Position numbers and translations under genes: made by a program. DNA of 64,000 bases, from positions 62,001 through 126,000 of the forward strand of contig NZ_JACHWZ010000008.1 of assembly GCF_014191725.1 (NCBI RefSeq). Direction: 5' to 3'. The notes under the pieces are model-generated. The model did no database searches and had not been told where the DNA came from. It saw only the letters and a program-made list of their open reading frames with translations. The stretch's first letter is position 1, and each line of letters starts with the position of its first letter. Of this stretch, positions 42,927 through 51,830 are shown one piece after another. The DNA is from Microbulbifer rhizosphaerae. Its GTDB lineage: Bacteria > Pseudomonadota > Gammaproteobacteria > Pseudomonadales > Cellvibrionaceae.

Positions 42927-43856
42927 CTACTGATAATCGCTCTGCTTAAATAACTTTTCGGCCGCAATCAGGGCTCCCAGCTCGCCCGAGTGGCCATCCA
43001 GGGCCGACGGAACTATGTAGTTTTCCGGGTCCGCCGCCGCCGGTAGGGTGGTGTAGCCGTTGAGCATCTGAGTGAATTCGGTGCGAACCATCGCAAACAG
43101 CTGCTTTTGGGACATGACTCCACCGCCGAGAATAATGCGCTCCGGCGCATAACACAGGGTGAGGTTGACACACATCGCAGCCAGGTAGCGCGCCTGCAGT
43201 GCCCAGGCCGGATGATCCGGTGCCAGGTCCTGCCCTTTGCGTCCCCAGCGGGCCTCGATTGCCGGCCCCGAAGCCAGGCCTTCCAGGCAGTCACCGTGAA
43301 ACGGACAGCTGCCACGGAAATCGTTCTTTTCGTCAAACCGTGGCAACAACATATGCCCGATTTCCGGATGCATCGCGCCATTGACGATCTCGCTGTTCGA
43401 CACCACCCCGGCGCCTATGCCCGTGCCGATGGTCACATAGACGAAGTTCTTCAAACCGCGCGCCGCGCCCAGCAAACCCTCACCCAGGGTGGCACCGTTG
43501 ACGTCGGTGTCGAAAGCTACCGGGACATTCAAAGCGCGGGAAATACTACCCACTACATCGGTGTAGGCCCAATGGGGTTTGGGCGCAGTTGTGATATATC
43601 CGTAATACTGCGACTGCCGATGCAGACCGACCGGGCCGAAGCTGGCCACGCCGATCGCTCTCAGAGCGCCATATTCGGCTTCCCCCTCTTTAAAAAATTC
43701 TATCGCCCGAGCGAGCGTCTCGTCCGGGGTGGTAGTCGGAAAACTGGTTCTTGCCAAAACCTTGTCCGGCGAGTGGCCGATCACACAATTGAACTTGGTG
43801 CCGCCCCCTTCGATACCACCAATCAGGGTTGCCACTTGCAAATCCATCGCACTCAT
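42927..43856 (-). CDS. ROK family sugar kinase, fructokinase-like
   Basis: A cytoplasmic kinase of 309 aa. It has the ATP-binding motif GGIEGGGTKFNCVIG at the N-terminus, the sugar-binding and catalytic region AFDTDVNGATLGE, VTIGTGIGAGVV, and the ROK zinc site (HPEIGHMLLPR, then CPFHGDCLEGLASGPA). This combination is typical of bacterial ROK fructokinases and mannokinases (ScrK/Mak type). Its ATG overlaps the end of the AGE isomerase gene by four bases, so both are translated together. If the isomerase makes fructose from mannose, this kinase would yield fructose-6-phosphate. A mannokinase role is the main alternative. Confidence 0.88.
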   Translation of the reverse strand: MSAMDLQVATLIGGIEGGGTKFNCVIGHSPDKVLARTSFPTTTPDETLARAIEFFKEGEAEYGALRAIGVASFGPVGLHRQSQYYGYITTAPKPHWAYTDVVGSISRALNVPVAFDTDVNGATLGEGLLGAARGLKNFVYVTIGTGIGAGVVSNSEIVNGAMHPEIGHMLLPRFDEKNDFRGSCPFHGDCLEGLASGPAIEARWGRKGQDLAPDHPAWALQARYLAAMCVNLTLCYAPERIILGGGVMSQKQLFAMVRTEFTQMLNGYTTLPAAADPENYIVPSALDGHSGELGALIAAEKLFKQSDYQ

Positions 43857-45037
43857 CCTTTTACCACCTTTTCAGCTCTCAATAACTCGGATATAGCCAA
43901 ATATATGTGATACCCGGTACTCGCCGGCATATCGTTGGATACGGGTGTACCGGACGCATCCAGCCGGTCGAGCCAACCGCCCGAAACCGCTCCCTGAATG
44001 TGGTCCGCCCACAACCGATCGAAAATTTCGTTCGCCACCGTGATGCTATCGGTATTGCCCGAGCAGACAAGTGCCAGTTGGGCTTTCAGCGCCTCGGTAA
44101 GCCCCCAGCACCTGTGAACAGGTTCGCGAATATCGCCTTGAAGCGTATGTGACAAGTAGAGCCGGCCATTTGGCAAGGTCAGTTCACGGGCTTTGCGATA
44201 CAACAAGGCCGCGGCGGAGGAAACCGGACCGCCACAAATACGTGCGTGCTCGTGCAGTAGCCAGACCCATTCGTATTGATGTCCCGCCTCGAACCTGTCA
44301 TCTTCGTGCGGCCCCCAATCTTCCGCAAATATCTCCCGCAGGCCCGAGAGCTTGCGGTCGACAAATCGGGACTCCATCAACGCTACCAGCTCCTGGCTCC
44401 GCAGGAGGGAGCGTTGGTCCCGGGCCGCTTCATGCCAGGCCAGTGACGCCTCCAGCAGATGCATATGCGGGTTCTGCTCCACCCGACCGATTGTCGGCAG
44501 GCGCTCGAAATAGCGGCCCCGGTTTTCGAGACAGCGCAGCCGTTGGTCAATCGCCATGCTCAGCGCCATTCCCCCAGTCAGAGCTACGGCTCCAGCGCCC
44601 GCGCGCAGGGCCCAGGCATGGGCCAGTAGAACGAATGCGCTGTCGTAAAGATCCGCCCGATCGTCCGATAATTCCCGCGAATTCAGGTCGACCGTGCGCC
44701 CATATAAACCGTCTTCCCTGCGGCAGGCTTGGTGTAAGGTCCTCAGACCGGTGCGAACGAGCTCAAGCGAGCGCTTTGGCTGCCATCCCATCACGGCCGC
44801 CAATGCAAATACGAATACCTGTCTCGCCTGAACGCGAACGCGGGAAACCGGGTTTTCCAGCGGGCGCCCTTGCAAATCCAGTGATTCCCAGAAACCGCCC
44901 CCGTCGGCTACGCCATTTTCCGACCACAGGGGAAAAGACGCTTCGAACATCCACGAGCGGGCCAATTCCGCCCTGCGGCCGAGGCCGGCCATACCGGTAT
45001 CCTCGATCGTCGGTATTCTGTCTTTAAGAAAAACCAT
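43853..45037 (-). CDS. AGE family isomerase/epimerase, probably D-mannose isomerase
   Basis: A 394-aa (alpha/alpha)6-barrel protein without a signal peptide. AGE-family features: SFPLWSENGVADGGGFWESLD near the N-terminus, RVQARQVFVFALA, DRADLYDSAFVLLAHAWA, NPHMHLLEASLAW, EAGHQYEWVWLLHEHAR, and HRCWGLTEALKA with the family His residues. AGE members interconvert mannose and fructose, GlcNAc and ManNAc, or glucose and mannose in disaccharides. The coupled downstream ROK fructokinase favours mannose to fructose. The ATG at 45037 has only a weak ribosome binding site; the ATG at 44992, after GAGG, is an alternative that would still keep the fold. Confidence 0.85.
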   Translation of the reverse strand: MVFLKDRIPTIEDTGMAGLGRRAELARSWMFEASFPLWSENGVADGGGFWESLDLQGRPLENPVSRVRVQARQVFVFALAAVMGWQPKRSLELVRTGLRTLHQACRREDGLYGRTVDLNSRELSDDRADLYDSAFVLLAHAWALRAGAGAVALTGGMALSMAIDQRLRCLENRGRYFERLPTIGRVEQNPHMHLLEASLAWHEAARDQRSLLRSQELVALMESRFVDRKLSGLREIFAEDWGPHEDDRFEAGHQYEWVWLLHEHARICGGPVSSAAALLYRKARELTLPNGRLYLSHTLQGDIREPVHRCWGLTEALKAQLALVCSGNTDSITVANEIFDRLWADHIQGAVSGGWLDRLDASGTPVSNDMPASTGYHIYLAISELLRAEKVVKG

Positions 45038-45138
45038 CTGTGGATCAACGCTCTGGTTAAATGACTTCTTAGTCCGGAAATATGTCGGGTTAATAGCGGC
45101 ACACGGATGTGCCGCCGCCGGCCCGGACCGGCGTTAGC

Positions 45139-45186
45139 CCACGAAATACTGACGCAGTTCCATGTATCTGCGTCAGTATTTCGTGG
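45139..45186. promoter_or_regulatory. Perfect 19-bp inverted repeat upstream of the AGE gene
   Basis: CCACGAAATACTGACGCAG (45139-45157) and its exact reverse complement (45168-45186) flank a 10-nt loop. No T-run follows on either side. It lies about 100 bp upstream of the AGE start. It may be an attenuator, an mRNA-protecting hairpin or a repeat element. Confidence 0.8.
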
Positions 45187-45190
45187 ATGA

Positions 45191-45223
45191 CAATCCAATA
45201 GATCGGGAGGAGCCATTGGATTG
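45191..45223. repeat. 9-bp inverted repeat next to the 19-bp palindrome
   Basis: CAATCCAAT (45191-45199) and ATTGGATTG (45215-45223) flank a 15-nt loop containing GGGAGGAG. It lies in the same gap as the 19-bp palindrome, so the gap holds at least three stacked hairpins including the terminator. Confidence 0.6.
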
Positions 45224-45276
45224 CCGGGTTAATAACACCGTCACTGCTCCCATGTCTTCCCACTGTGGAAGTACGG

Positions 45277-45301
45277 AAAAAGGGGCGCCACTCGGGCGCC
45301 C
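45277..45301 (-). terminator. Rho-independent terminator after the TonB-dependent receptor gene
   Basis: On the minus strand GGGCGCC, loop CGAGT, GGCGCCC and then CTTTTTCC. It lies 28 bp after the receptor stop at 45329 and separates the receptor transcript from the AGE operon. Confidence 0.9.
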
Positions 45302-45328
45302 ATCAAGGAGAGAGACTGTACAGCAAGA

Positions 45329-48247
45329 TCAGAAGCTATAGCGCAGGCCCGCCCCGAAGACACGGCCGTTGACAAAGTGCTGCAAGAGGAAGTTCGAATC
45401 GTAATCCCTCGGATCGCCCGCGTAACGGTCCGGCGCCTCGTTGGTCAGATTCGACGCGTTCATCGACAGGGCCAGGTCCTCGGTGATGTTGAAATTCATC
45501 GACGCATCCAGGATGCCGTAGCCCTCCGTATAAACCCCCCAGCTCGGCCACGCGTCGTTGTTATTCGCGAACTCGGAACGGTAGGTGTAGACCACACGGG
45601 CCGACATGAAATCATCCTCGTACATGCCCGACAACGACCAGCTGGTGTCCGACTGAAAGGGCATGGGCATTTCGACGATCTCGTCGTTCATCTTGACCGG
45701 GTTTTCGGTATCCAGAATGGTGTAGGAACCCGAAACCCCGAAGTTGTTCAGCGCTTCCGGCAGGAAGTCGTAGTCGAAGAAGGTCTGGAAGGCCAGCTCC
45801 ACGCCCCGCGCCATACCCTTCTCGGCGTTGATCGTGCGCGAGACACTGTACTGGTTGGCCGGGCAGCCGTTGTCGGGAGATTCGTGGGTCGGGAAGGCCG
45901 ATATGCTCCGACAGGTGCGCTCGCTGTTGTGGAAGCCATCGATATCCTTATAGAAAACACCGAGCGAGACGTAATTCGCCCCCGAGAAGTATTTCTCCAA
46001 CGACACGTCGAAGCTGTCCGCCTCGAATGGACGCAGATCGGGATTGCCCACCGAACCCGCACCGGTTTGTGGGTCGACGCGAACGACGGGGTTGAGCGCC
46101 GACAGGCTGGGGCGGGAAATGCCCTTGGCGTAACCGAATCGAACCAGGGTGTCCTCGTCGATATAGCCGGTCACATTCAACGACGGCAGCACATCGATGT
46201 AGGAGGTGCCTTCCTCGTTGGGCACGATTTCGTCGTTCGGATCGACGATCATGGCCCGTGCATACAGATCGGTCTGCACCACACGCACGCCGGCGTTACC
46301 CTTGATGATGTCGCCGTAGGCGAAGTCAGCCACGAAATAAGCGGCAAGACTGTCTTCTTCGGAATAGCGGCGGTCAAGTAGGTGCTCTTCTTGCTCGCCG
46401 TCCAAGGGAATGCCCGCCTGCGGGAAGAGGTTGCGCACACGGTTACCTTCCAGCTCCAAGGGGTCGTAGACCACATAGCCGCCGCTGTAGCCAGCCCGGC
46501 CGTCCAGCCAATTGGTCGGCGAAACGTCCAGCATGCCCGCCAGAGAGTCCGCCGAAATGGCGTTGGACTGATCCTCCGCCAACCGTTCGCCATCGGTGGT
46601 CAGCCTCTTGCCCCAATGAAAGAAGTTCCTGTAACTGGCCGACTGGGTCGCATAGCGGGCGCCGAACTTGATGTCTTCAATCAGCGGCAGGTCCATTTGG
46701 TATTTAAAGTCGACTTGCGTCGCCCAGCCGTCATCCTCCCACTTCTGATTTCGATTATTGTCAAAGTAGTTGAGGACAAAGTTGGAAGGATCACTCAAGC
46801 TGGGTCCGGATATAGCCAGATCATGGGGTTCGCTCATCAGATTGCGGGTAACATCCCAAGTCACACCCGAGCGCGGAACGAATGCGACCTTGCGGTTGTC
46901 CGCCTCCTGAGTAGCCTGGATGTACGACACATCGAATTTCACGTCCAGCTTCTCCGTGGCTTGCCACTCACCACCGAAGGCAGTATTCCAAGTTTCATAC
47001 GGGTGGTCTTCATGCCCGCCCCAGGTTTCCAGGCCGGAGACTCCCAGGAAGGTTCCACTGGCCAGCCTCTGTCCGGCCACTAGCTCGTTGGCGCCGCCGT
47101 TGCTGTTGCGGTTCATGAAACTTTCGTCAAACGTGTAGTCGACGGTGCTCAGGTCCTGGACGTAGCGACTATCACCACCAATACCGCTACCAAAGACCAT
47201 GAAGCGATATTCCTGATCGTACAGGTAATAGTTGTAGTTGGCCGTCGCATAGAGCTCGAGCGTGTCGCTGGGTCGCCACTCGAAGGCCACATTCGCGCCC
47301 TTGCGCACCCGGTTGATATCCTCCTGGAAAGCCTGTTTGGTCTGGCCCAGTGCGGTAATCAGGTTTGCTCTTTCCTCTTCGCTATAGTCCGCGTAGTTCG
47401 CTTCAGTCAAATAGCTAATATCCGAGCGCCCCAGATAGGCCGCATCCACTTCACCGGCAGTAACCAGGTCAGCGTATTCGGCGCTGTCGGCGCTAATGGC
47501 GCGGCGCAATTGCGGCCCGCGGGCAAAGACGGGATCGGAGTCCGAACGGTTGTGGCTCTCCTGATAGTTGCCGGCGATCATCAGACCCATCTCGCCAAAG
47601 TCTGTCTGCCAGCGATCGGCATACAGGCCAAAAAACTCCGGACTGTTACCTTCGGATAAATCATTATAGCGGTTCGAAACCGCGACGTTGAAAGTACGCT
47701 CATCGAAATCCAGCGGCTTTCGCGTCTTGACATTGACCAGGCCGCCAATGCCGCCCTCGATGTGCTCGGCCGACGGGTTCTTGTACACATCGACGCCGGC
47801 GATCATGCCCGGGATCGCCCCTTCGATATTGAATTCGCGACCGCCGGCAGTGAAATAGGCCCGCCCGTCCACCCGCGAGGCCGTCTGCCCCGAGAGCCCC
47901 CGGATGGTCAGGCCACTGCCCTCGCCGAATGGAGAGGCGCCTTCGCCACCGTAGCGGTAGCCCTGGACGCCGGGAATGCGGGTGAGGGTTTCGGCCACGT
48001 TCGGGTCGGGCAATTTGCCGATGTCCTCGGCGGTGATGGAATCGACGATTTCCATCGTGTTTTTCTTGATAGCCACGGAAGTCTCAAGGCTCTGGCGCAT
48101 TCCGGTAACCTGAACCTCCTCCAGTTGCGCCGCGTCTTTCTTTTTCTCCTCAGAAACCGCTTCCTGGGCAAAGGTCGTTGCCGACATCGCCATAAGCGAG
48201 GTGTAGGCCGCAATAGCGGCGGAGAGTTTTTTGTACTTTATTATCAT
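45329..48247 (-). CDS. TonB-dependent outer-membrane receptor for carbohydrate uptake
   Basis: A 972-aa outer-membrane transporter that would take up oligosaccharides using TonB energy. It has a signal peptide ending at about TTFAQ, then a short stretch with EEVQVTGMRQSL that resembles a TonB box region. The plug domain shows IVDSITAEDIGKLPDPNVAE, TRIPGVQGYR, LTIRGLSGQ and VDVYKNPSAEHIEGGIGGLV. The 22-strand barrel follows, ending in FGAGLRYSF with a terminal Phe. This sequence type is common in Cellvibrionales and Alteromonadales polysaccharide loci, which lack SusD. The start at 48247 has GAGGAG 10 bases upstream. It is preceded by a LacI-type operator and ended by a clear terminator. A second receptor survives only as a tail at 17551-17860. 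Confidence 0.95.
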   Translation of the reverse strand: MIIKYKKLSAAIAAYTSLMAMSATTFAQEAVSEEKKKDAAQLEEVQVTGMRQSLETSVAIKKNTMEIVDSITAEDIGKLPDPNVAETLTRIPGVQGYRYGGEGASPFGEGSGLTIRGLSGQTASRVDGRAYFTAGGREFNIEGAIPGMIAGVDVYKNPSAEHIEGGIGGLVNVKTRKPLDFDERTFNVAVSNRYNDLSEGNSPEFFGLYADRWQTDFGEMGLMIAGNYQESHNRSDSDPVFARGPQLRRAISADSAEYADLVTAGEVDAAYLGRSDISYLTEANYADYSEEERANLITALGQTKQAFQEDINRVRKGANVAFEWRPSDTLELYATANYNYYLYDQEYRFMVFGSGIGGDSRYVQDLSTVDYTFDESFMNRNSNGGANELVAGQRLASGTFLGVSGLETWGGHEDHPYETWNTAFGGEWQATEKLDVKFDVSYIQATQEADNRKVAFVPRSGVTWDVTRNLMSEPHDLAISGPSLSDPSNFVLNYFDNNRNQKWEDDGWATQVDFKYQMDLPLIEDIKFGARYATQSASYRNFFHWGKRLTTDGERLAEDQSNAISADSLAGMLDVSPTNWLDGRAGYSGGYVVYDPLELEGNRVRNLFPQAGIPLDGEQEEHLLDRRYSEEDSLAAYFVADFAYGDIIKGNAGVRVVQTDLYARAMIVDPNDEIVPNEEGTSYIDVLPSLNVTGYIDEDTLVRFGYAKGISRPSLSALNPVVRVDPQTGAGSVGNPDLRPFEADSFDVSLEKYFSGANYVSLGVFYKDIDGFHNSERTCRSISAFPTHESPDNGCPANQYSVSRTINAEKGMARGVELAFQTFFDYDFLPEALNNFGVSGSYTILDTENPVKMNDEIVEMPMPFQSDTSWSLSGMYEDDFMSARVVYTYRSEFANNNDAWPSWGVYTEGYGILDASMNFNITEDLALSMNASNLTNEAPDRYAGDPRDYDSNFLLQHFVNGRVFGAGLRYSF

Positions 48248-48647
48248 TTTGCTATCTCCTCATCGTCTTCTTGTGGTGAACAGCGGGGTGTTCGCCGGAG
48301 GCGAACGGAAAGTTATAGGAACGCTCGTAGCGACGTCCGCGTTTTATTGACCCAGCCGTTTGCCCCCAGGGCAAAAATCCGGCACTTCGGCTCAAACTTT
48401 TGAAATAGCTGTTATCGTTAACAAAACCGGCATTTAAATTTCCCATCTCATGGGATCGCAATTGCCTTTCAGAGCCCGGGAAACCGGCAGTGACCGCTGC
48501 CGCTCGGAATGCCTTCTTTCTTATTTCTCTAATTACAGCATATTTATATTATAATATGAACTTAACTCACGACACATCAACAAGCAACTTTTTTTTGCGA
48601 CCATGTTTACTTCCGCAGTCTCGGCTCGTTTTCCCACCCCCGGACAA
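48248..48647 (-). promoter_or_regulatory. Regulatory gap upstream of the TonB-dependent receptor
   Basis: A 400-bp gap. On the minus strand a very AT-rich block at about 48530-48560 contains TATAAT and is a candidate -10 element, with no convincing -35. Closer to the gene lies the operator at 48410-48423. No gene was seen here. Confidence 0.5.
48410..48423. promoter_or_regulatory. LacI-type operator TGTTATCGTTAACA
   Basis: A 14-bp imperfect palindrome about 165 bp upstream of the receptor start, differing at one base from the perfect site at 50228-50241. The nearby LacI regulator (50511-51563) is the likely binder. Confidence 0.7.
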
Positions 48648-50156
48648 TCAACGAAACCTCACGTCGGAAACATGGCCGCGAATATCCAGGTTCGCCTCAT
48701 CTGCGTTGCGCACTTTGCGCCCGTTGATTTGCAAATTTTCGAAGAGCACTCCACGTACAGCGCGCTCCTCGTCGTAGCCGGCAAGAACCGATGCCTTTAT
48801 ATTGGGGCCTGTGTAACTCACGTTGCGGAATGTCACGTTTTCGATCCCGCGCCCGGGTGCTGCGCTATATTTTTCACTAAAGACCACGCCCAGGGTTAGC
48901 AGCTGGCCCTCCTGAAAATCCTCTACCCGGATCGTGTCGAAAAGTACGTTGCGGGCCAGGTTCCTGTCGCTGACATTGATCGCCATGGTGCCCTGCGCAG
49001 TGAGATCGTCCTCGTCGTGTTCGAGGATGTCGATATTTTGAAACAGCAGGTTTTCGATCAGTTCGCCCTCACTGCCCTCCTCGGCATTGCCGTGTATGCC
49101 GATGTTGATGGGGTGCGCGACGTCGGCCCACAGGACCGAATTGGTGATGCGGAAATTCCGCACATCGCCGTAGTAGTCCCAGCGGTGTCCATAGATGGCG
49201 ATACTGTCGTCCGAGGTGCGCAAAAAGACGTCGTCCACTTCCACATCGGAGCAGCTCATGAAATCCAGGCCATCGGACCATTTATCGGCGCTGAAGGTTT
49301 TCAGGTTGCGAATGACAAGCTCCGAAGACTGGCCACAGAACACCGTGTAATGTTTGGGGTTCAGTACCGTCGGCCCATCGATAACGATGTTCTTGGAAAA
49401 GGTAACCTCGAATCCTCGCTGCGGCCTGTCGAGCATGCCCCTACCTAGCACCTTCACATTTTCCACCCGATCGAGAACTACGGGCCCACGCAACAGGGCA
49501 CCGGCCTCCAGATAGACCGTCTTGTTCGAGGGAAAGCGAAAGCCTTCTTCGCCCTCCGCCAGTTCGTGCACGCCGGGACCAAACCAAATCACATCCGGGT
49601 CTTCCGGATCGGGCTTTTCCGTTGTTTCAATGGGGTTGGCGATGACATGCAGGTTGTGCAGCCGGTCGCCGTCGAATTCGACGGACAGCTTGCGGGGCTG
49701 GTCGATGGTGAAGGTGATGCTGTGGCCAAAGCGGCCGACCTCCGGCTTGATGCCGGCCGCCAAAGGCCGTACACGGACATTGCGAAAGTCGCCATTGTTC
49801 TTGCGCACGGACACTTCCACCGGTCCGTCCATGTCGAAACGGACCATGGTCGCAGACTGGGGCCGATCCAGGTCGACCATCACGTTGTACTCGTACAGAT
49901 CCTGCCAGGTTCCGCCGGGTTCGCGAACCCGCACGGTGAAATCGTCGTTCAGATGTGTATAAAAGGTTGGTGGCGCCGGTGGCGGATAGACAATCAATTC
50001 CTCCTGCGCCAGCGCTGGCGCGGTCCAGCTGCATACCAGGAGCGAAAAAGGCGCTGCCATAGCTCGCACTACCCGCCCCAGTACCCAACGTACTCCACTC
50101 GAGCTATCTGGCAAGTTGCCCGGTGCGGGCTTGTCTGGAATACCTGGCTTGGCCAT
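48648..50156 (-). CDS. Right-handed beta-helix glycoside hydrolase, GH28-like, secreted
   Basis: The ATG at 50156 follows AGAGGAGCCTTT and is preferred over 50171. The hydrophobic stretch MAAPFSLLVCSWTAPALAQ lies about 32 residues in, so the signal peptide is unusually long or starts later. After an N-terminal beta domain (VRVREPGGTWQDL) come parallel beta-helix coils. Acidic residues sit where GH28 has its catalytic Asp residues: WSDGLDFMSCSDVEVDD near residue 295 and RTSDDSIAIYGH near 316, then HPINIGIHGN near 349. GH28 enzymes hydrolyse galacturonan or related uronate/rhamnose linkages by inversion. The canonical GHG and RIK are not clean, so a related beta-helix family is possible. It lies directly downstream of an operator and just after lacI. 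Confidence 0.75.
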   Translation of the reverse strand: MAKPGIPDKPAPGNLPDSSSGVRWVLGRVVRAMAAPFSLLVCSWTAPALAQEELIVYPPPAPPTFYTHLNDDFTVRVREPGGTWQDLYEYNVMVDLDRPQSATMVRFDMDGPVEVSVRKNNGDFRNVRVRPLAAGIKPEVGRFGHSITFTIDQPRKLSVEFDGDRLHNLHVIANPIETTEKPDPEDPDVIWFGPGVHELAEGEEGFRFPSNKTVYLEAGALLRGPVVLDRVENVKVLGRGMLDRPQRGFEVTFSKNIVIDGPTVLNPKHYTVFCGQSSELVIRNLKTFSADKWSDGLDFMSCSDVEVDDVFLRTSDDSIAIYGHRWDYYGDVRNFRITNSVLWADVAHPINIGIHGNAEEGSEGELIENLLFQNIDILEHDEDDLTAQGTMAINVSDRNLARNVLFDTIRVEDFQEGQLLTLGVVFSEKYSAAPGRGIENVTFRNVSYTGPNIKASVLAGYDEERAVRGVLFENLQINGRKVRNADEANLDIRGHVSDVRFR

Positions 50157-50227
50157 AAAGGCTCCTCTCATCCGGCAGCTCCGGCGGGCGCTGTCGCGCC
50201 CGATCTCGGCTCAAATCGCTGAATTAT

Positions 50228-50241
50228 TGTTATCGATAACA
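50228..50241. promoter_or_regulatory. Perfect LacI-type operator TGTTATCGATAACA
   Basis: A perfect 14-bp palindrome about 72 bp upstream of the beta-helix gene start, immediately after the lacI terminator. Related sites are at 48410-48423 and 59954-59967. Confidence 0.82.
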
Positions 50242-50252
50242 GATTCGGTGGT

Positions 50253-50286
50253 AAAAAACGCCGGATCCGCAATCAGTACCGGCGTT
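50253..50286 (-). terminator. Rho-independent terminator after lacI
   Basis: On the minus strand AACGCCGG (50279-50286), loop, CCGGCGTT (50257-50264), ending in six T residues overlapping the stem base. It ends transcription of the LacI gene just before the operator of the next gene. Confidence 0.82.
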
Positions 50287-50510
50287 CGAGGCCCGGGAAG
50301 CGAAGGCCCCGCCCCACCTTTATATCTTCATTGTTAGAGTACTATAAATAATACTGAAACATTTGATAAGCCCTTTTGGGCACTTAATTTCTCCCGTAGG
50401 GAAAAATTCCTCCAATTTAATAGCTTTTTTGGAATTTTGCACCCCCAATATGGCCTCTAAGGACCATACTGTTGCGCTGCGTGAAAGCATCGGGGAGGAA
50501 ATAAACTCCG
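50287..50510. other. Gap between lacI and its terminator, no gene seen
   Basis: 224 bp with an AT-rich patch around 50330-50420. No coding frame with a plausible start was found. The distance from the lacI stop to its terminator is unusually long. Confidence 0.4.
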
Positions 50511-51563
50511 TCAGGACAGCGCCCGGCCTGTGGAATGGCGCTTGACGAGTTTGTATGTCATGCGCTGATGGAGGGGTTTTGGCCCCCTGCCCTTCCTCAG
50601 GTCGTTGATCATCTTGTGGATTATCGACACCGCTGCGCCGCCCATGGCTGTTATCGGCTGGTGTATCGTGGTCAGATCCGGCCAGATAATGCTGGCTATA
50701 GGCGTATCGTCAAAACCAGCCACACTCAGTTCTTCGGGAACGCGGATACCGCGCCCTTGGGCCACGGATACTACGGCTGCCGCCATATCGTCGTTGGAAG
50801 CGAGAATAGCGGTGGGCTGCTCATCGCCGCTCAGCAGTATTTCCGCGGCCGCCAAGCCGGACTTGTAGGTAAAACGGCCAGGGGCGATCCAATTTTCACG
50901 CACTGTCAGGCCGGCAGCCTCCATCGCCTTGAGGAAGCCATCCAGTCGGCATTGCGAGGGTGTGTGTGTGGGATCACCCTCGACGAACGCAATCTTTCGG
51001 TGTCCCAGCCTAATGAGGTGACGGGTTATCGACATTGCGCTCCGATAGTCGTCGATATACACCGCGGACACCTCCGGAAGCGGCCTTGCGGTGGCCAGTG
51101 CCGCCACAGGGATGTCCAGGCCGGCCAGCATCCGCACCGTCGATTCTGAATCGCACAACGGGGGTGGAAGTATGACCCCTTCCACTCCCGCATCGACCAG
51201 GCGACTGACCGCTTTCTTCTGTGAAGTGAGCCCGGAGCAATACTCGGGAATCAGTTGGCAGCCCAGTTTGCGTGACTGCTCGAGACTCCCGACCATGATC
51301 TTGCTCAGATAACTCTCCGAAGGGTTCGAGAACAGGATGCCAATCCTGGTCGTCCCCAACCCCATACGGGTTGACCGGGCGGCCATATTGGGGATGTAGT
51401 TGAGTTCCTTAATCGATGCCAAAACACGCTGGCGCAGCGGTTCGCGGACGTTGGCCTGCCCATTGATCACCCGGGATACAGTCATCGAGGAGACTTTCGC
51501 ATGGCGGGCGACGTCATGAATGGTGACGGTGGCTCGCTTGGCGCGATTTCTATTTTTCAACAA
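50511..51563 (-). CDS. LacI family transcriptional regulator
   Basis: A 350-aa repressor-type protein. The start is TTG at 51563 (a second TTG follows at once), with GGAG five bases upstream. The N-terminal helix-turn-helix TIHDVARHAKVSSMTVSRVI (about residues 13-33) and hinge YIPNMAARSTRMG are textbook LacI. The periplasmic-binding-protein-like effector domain shows RIGILFSNPSESYLSKIM, VEGVILPPP, HRKIAFVEGD, AILASNDDMAAAVV and SVAGFDDTPIASIIWPDLTT. It probably senses a sugar from the polysaccharide and represses genes preceded by TGTTATCGATAACA-like sites. Those sites lie at 48410, 50228 and 59954, and this is the only regulator gene in the window. Confidence 0.93.
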   Translation of the reverse strand: MLKNRNRAKRATVTIHDVARHAKVSSMTVSRVINGQANVREPLRQRVLASIKELNYIPNMAARSTRMGLGTTRIGILFSNPSESYLSKIMVGSLEQSRKLGCQLIPEYCSGLTSQKKAVSRLVDAGVEGVILPPPLCDSESTVRMLAGLDIPVAALATARPLPEVSAVYIDDYRSAMSITRHLIRLGHRKIAFVEGDPTHTPSQCRLDGFLKAMEAAGLTVRENWIAPGRFTYKSGLAAAEILLSGDEQPTAILASNDDMAAAVVSVAQGRGIRVPEELSVAGFDDTPIASIIWPDLTTIHQPITAMGGAAVSIIHKMINDLRKGRGPKPLHQRMTYKLVKRHSTGRALS

Positions 51564-51632
51564 CGCCTCTCCAGCATCAAAGATGAGATTTACTCTAACC
51601 GACTTTCTTGCCGAATGGCACTCGGCTTAACC

Positions 51633-51809
51633 TGTAGGAGCCTGCTTGCAGGCGAATGGTACGGGCAGCAAGCTTCCGGTTGCCATCCATGGCGAGACGA
51701 AGGCACGTTCGATCAGGCCCCGGCCCCGCCATCCCTGGCGGGTCGCCAGACCGCTCACAAAGCGATGCTTTGTATATGCGCGGCTTGGCCCTGCAAGCAG
51801 GCTCCTACA
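51633..51809. repeat. 177-bp palindromic repeat
   Basis: Ends TGTAGGAGCCTGCTTGCAGGC and GCAAGCAGGCTCCTACA. Interior holds GCCATCCATGGCG and ACAAAGCGATGCTTTGTAT. It fills the gap between the DUF2264 gene and lacI. Same orientation as 41800-41977. Confidence 0.87.
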
Positions 51810-51830
51810 GAAAACCATATAGGACTGGAA

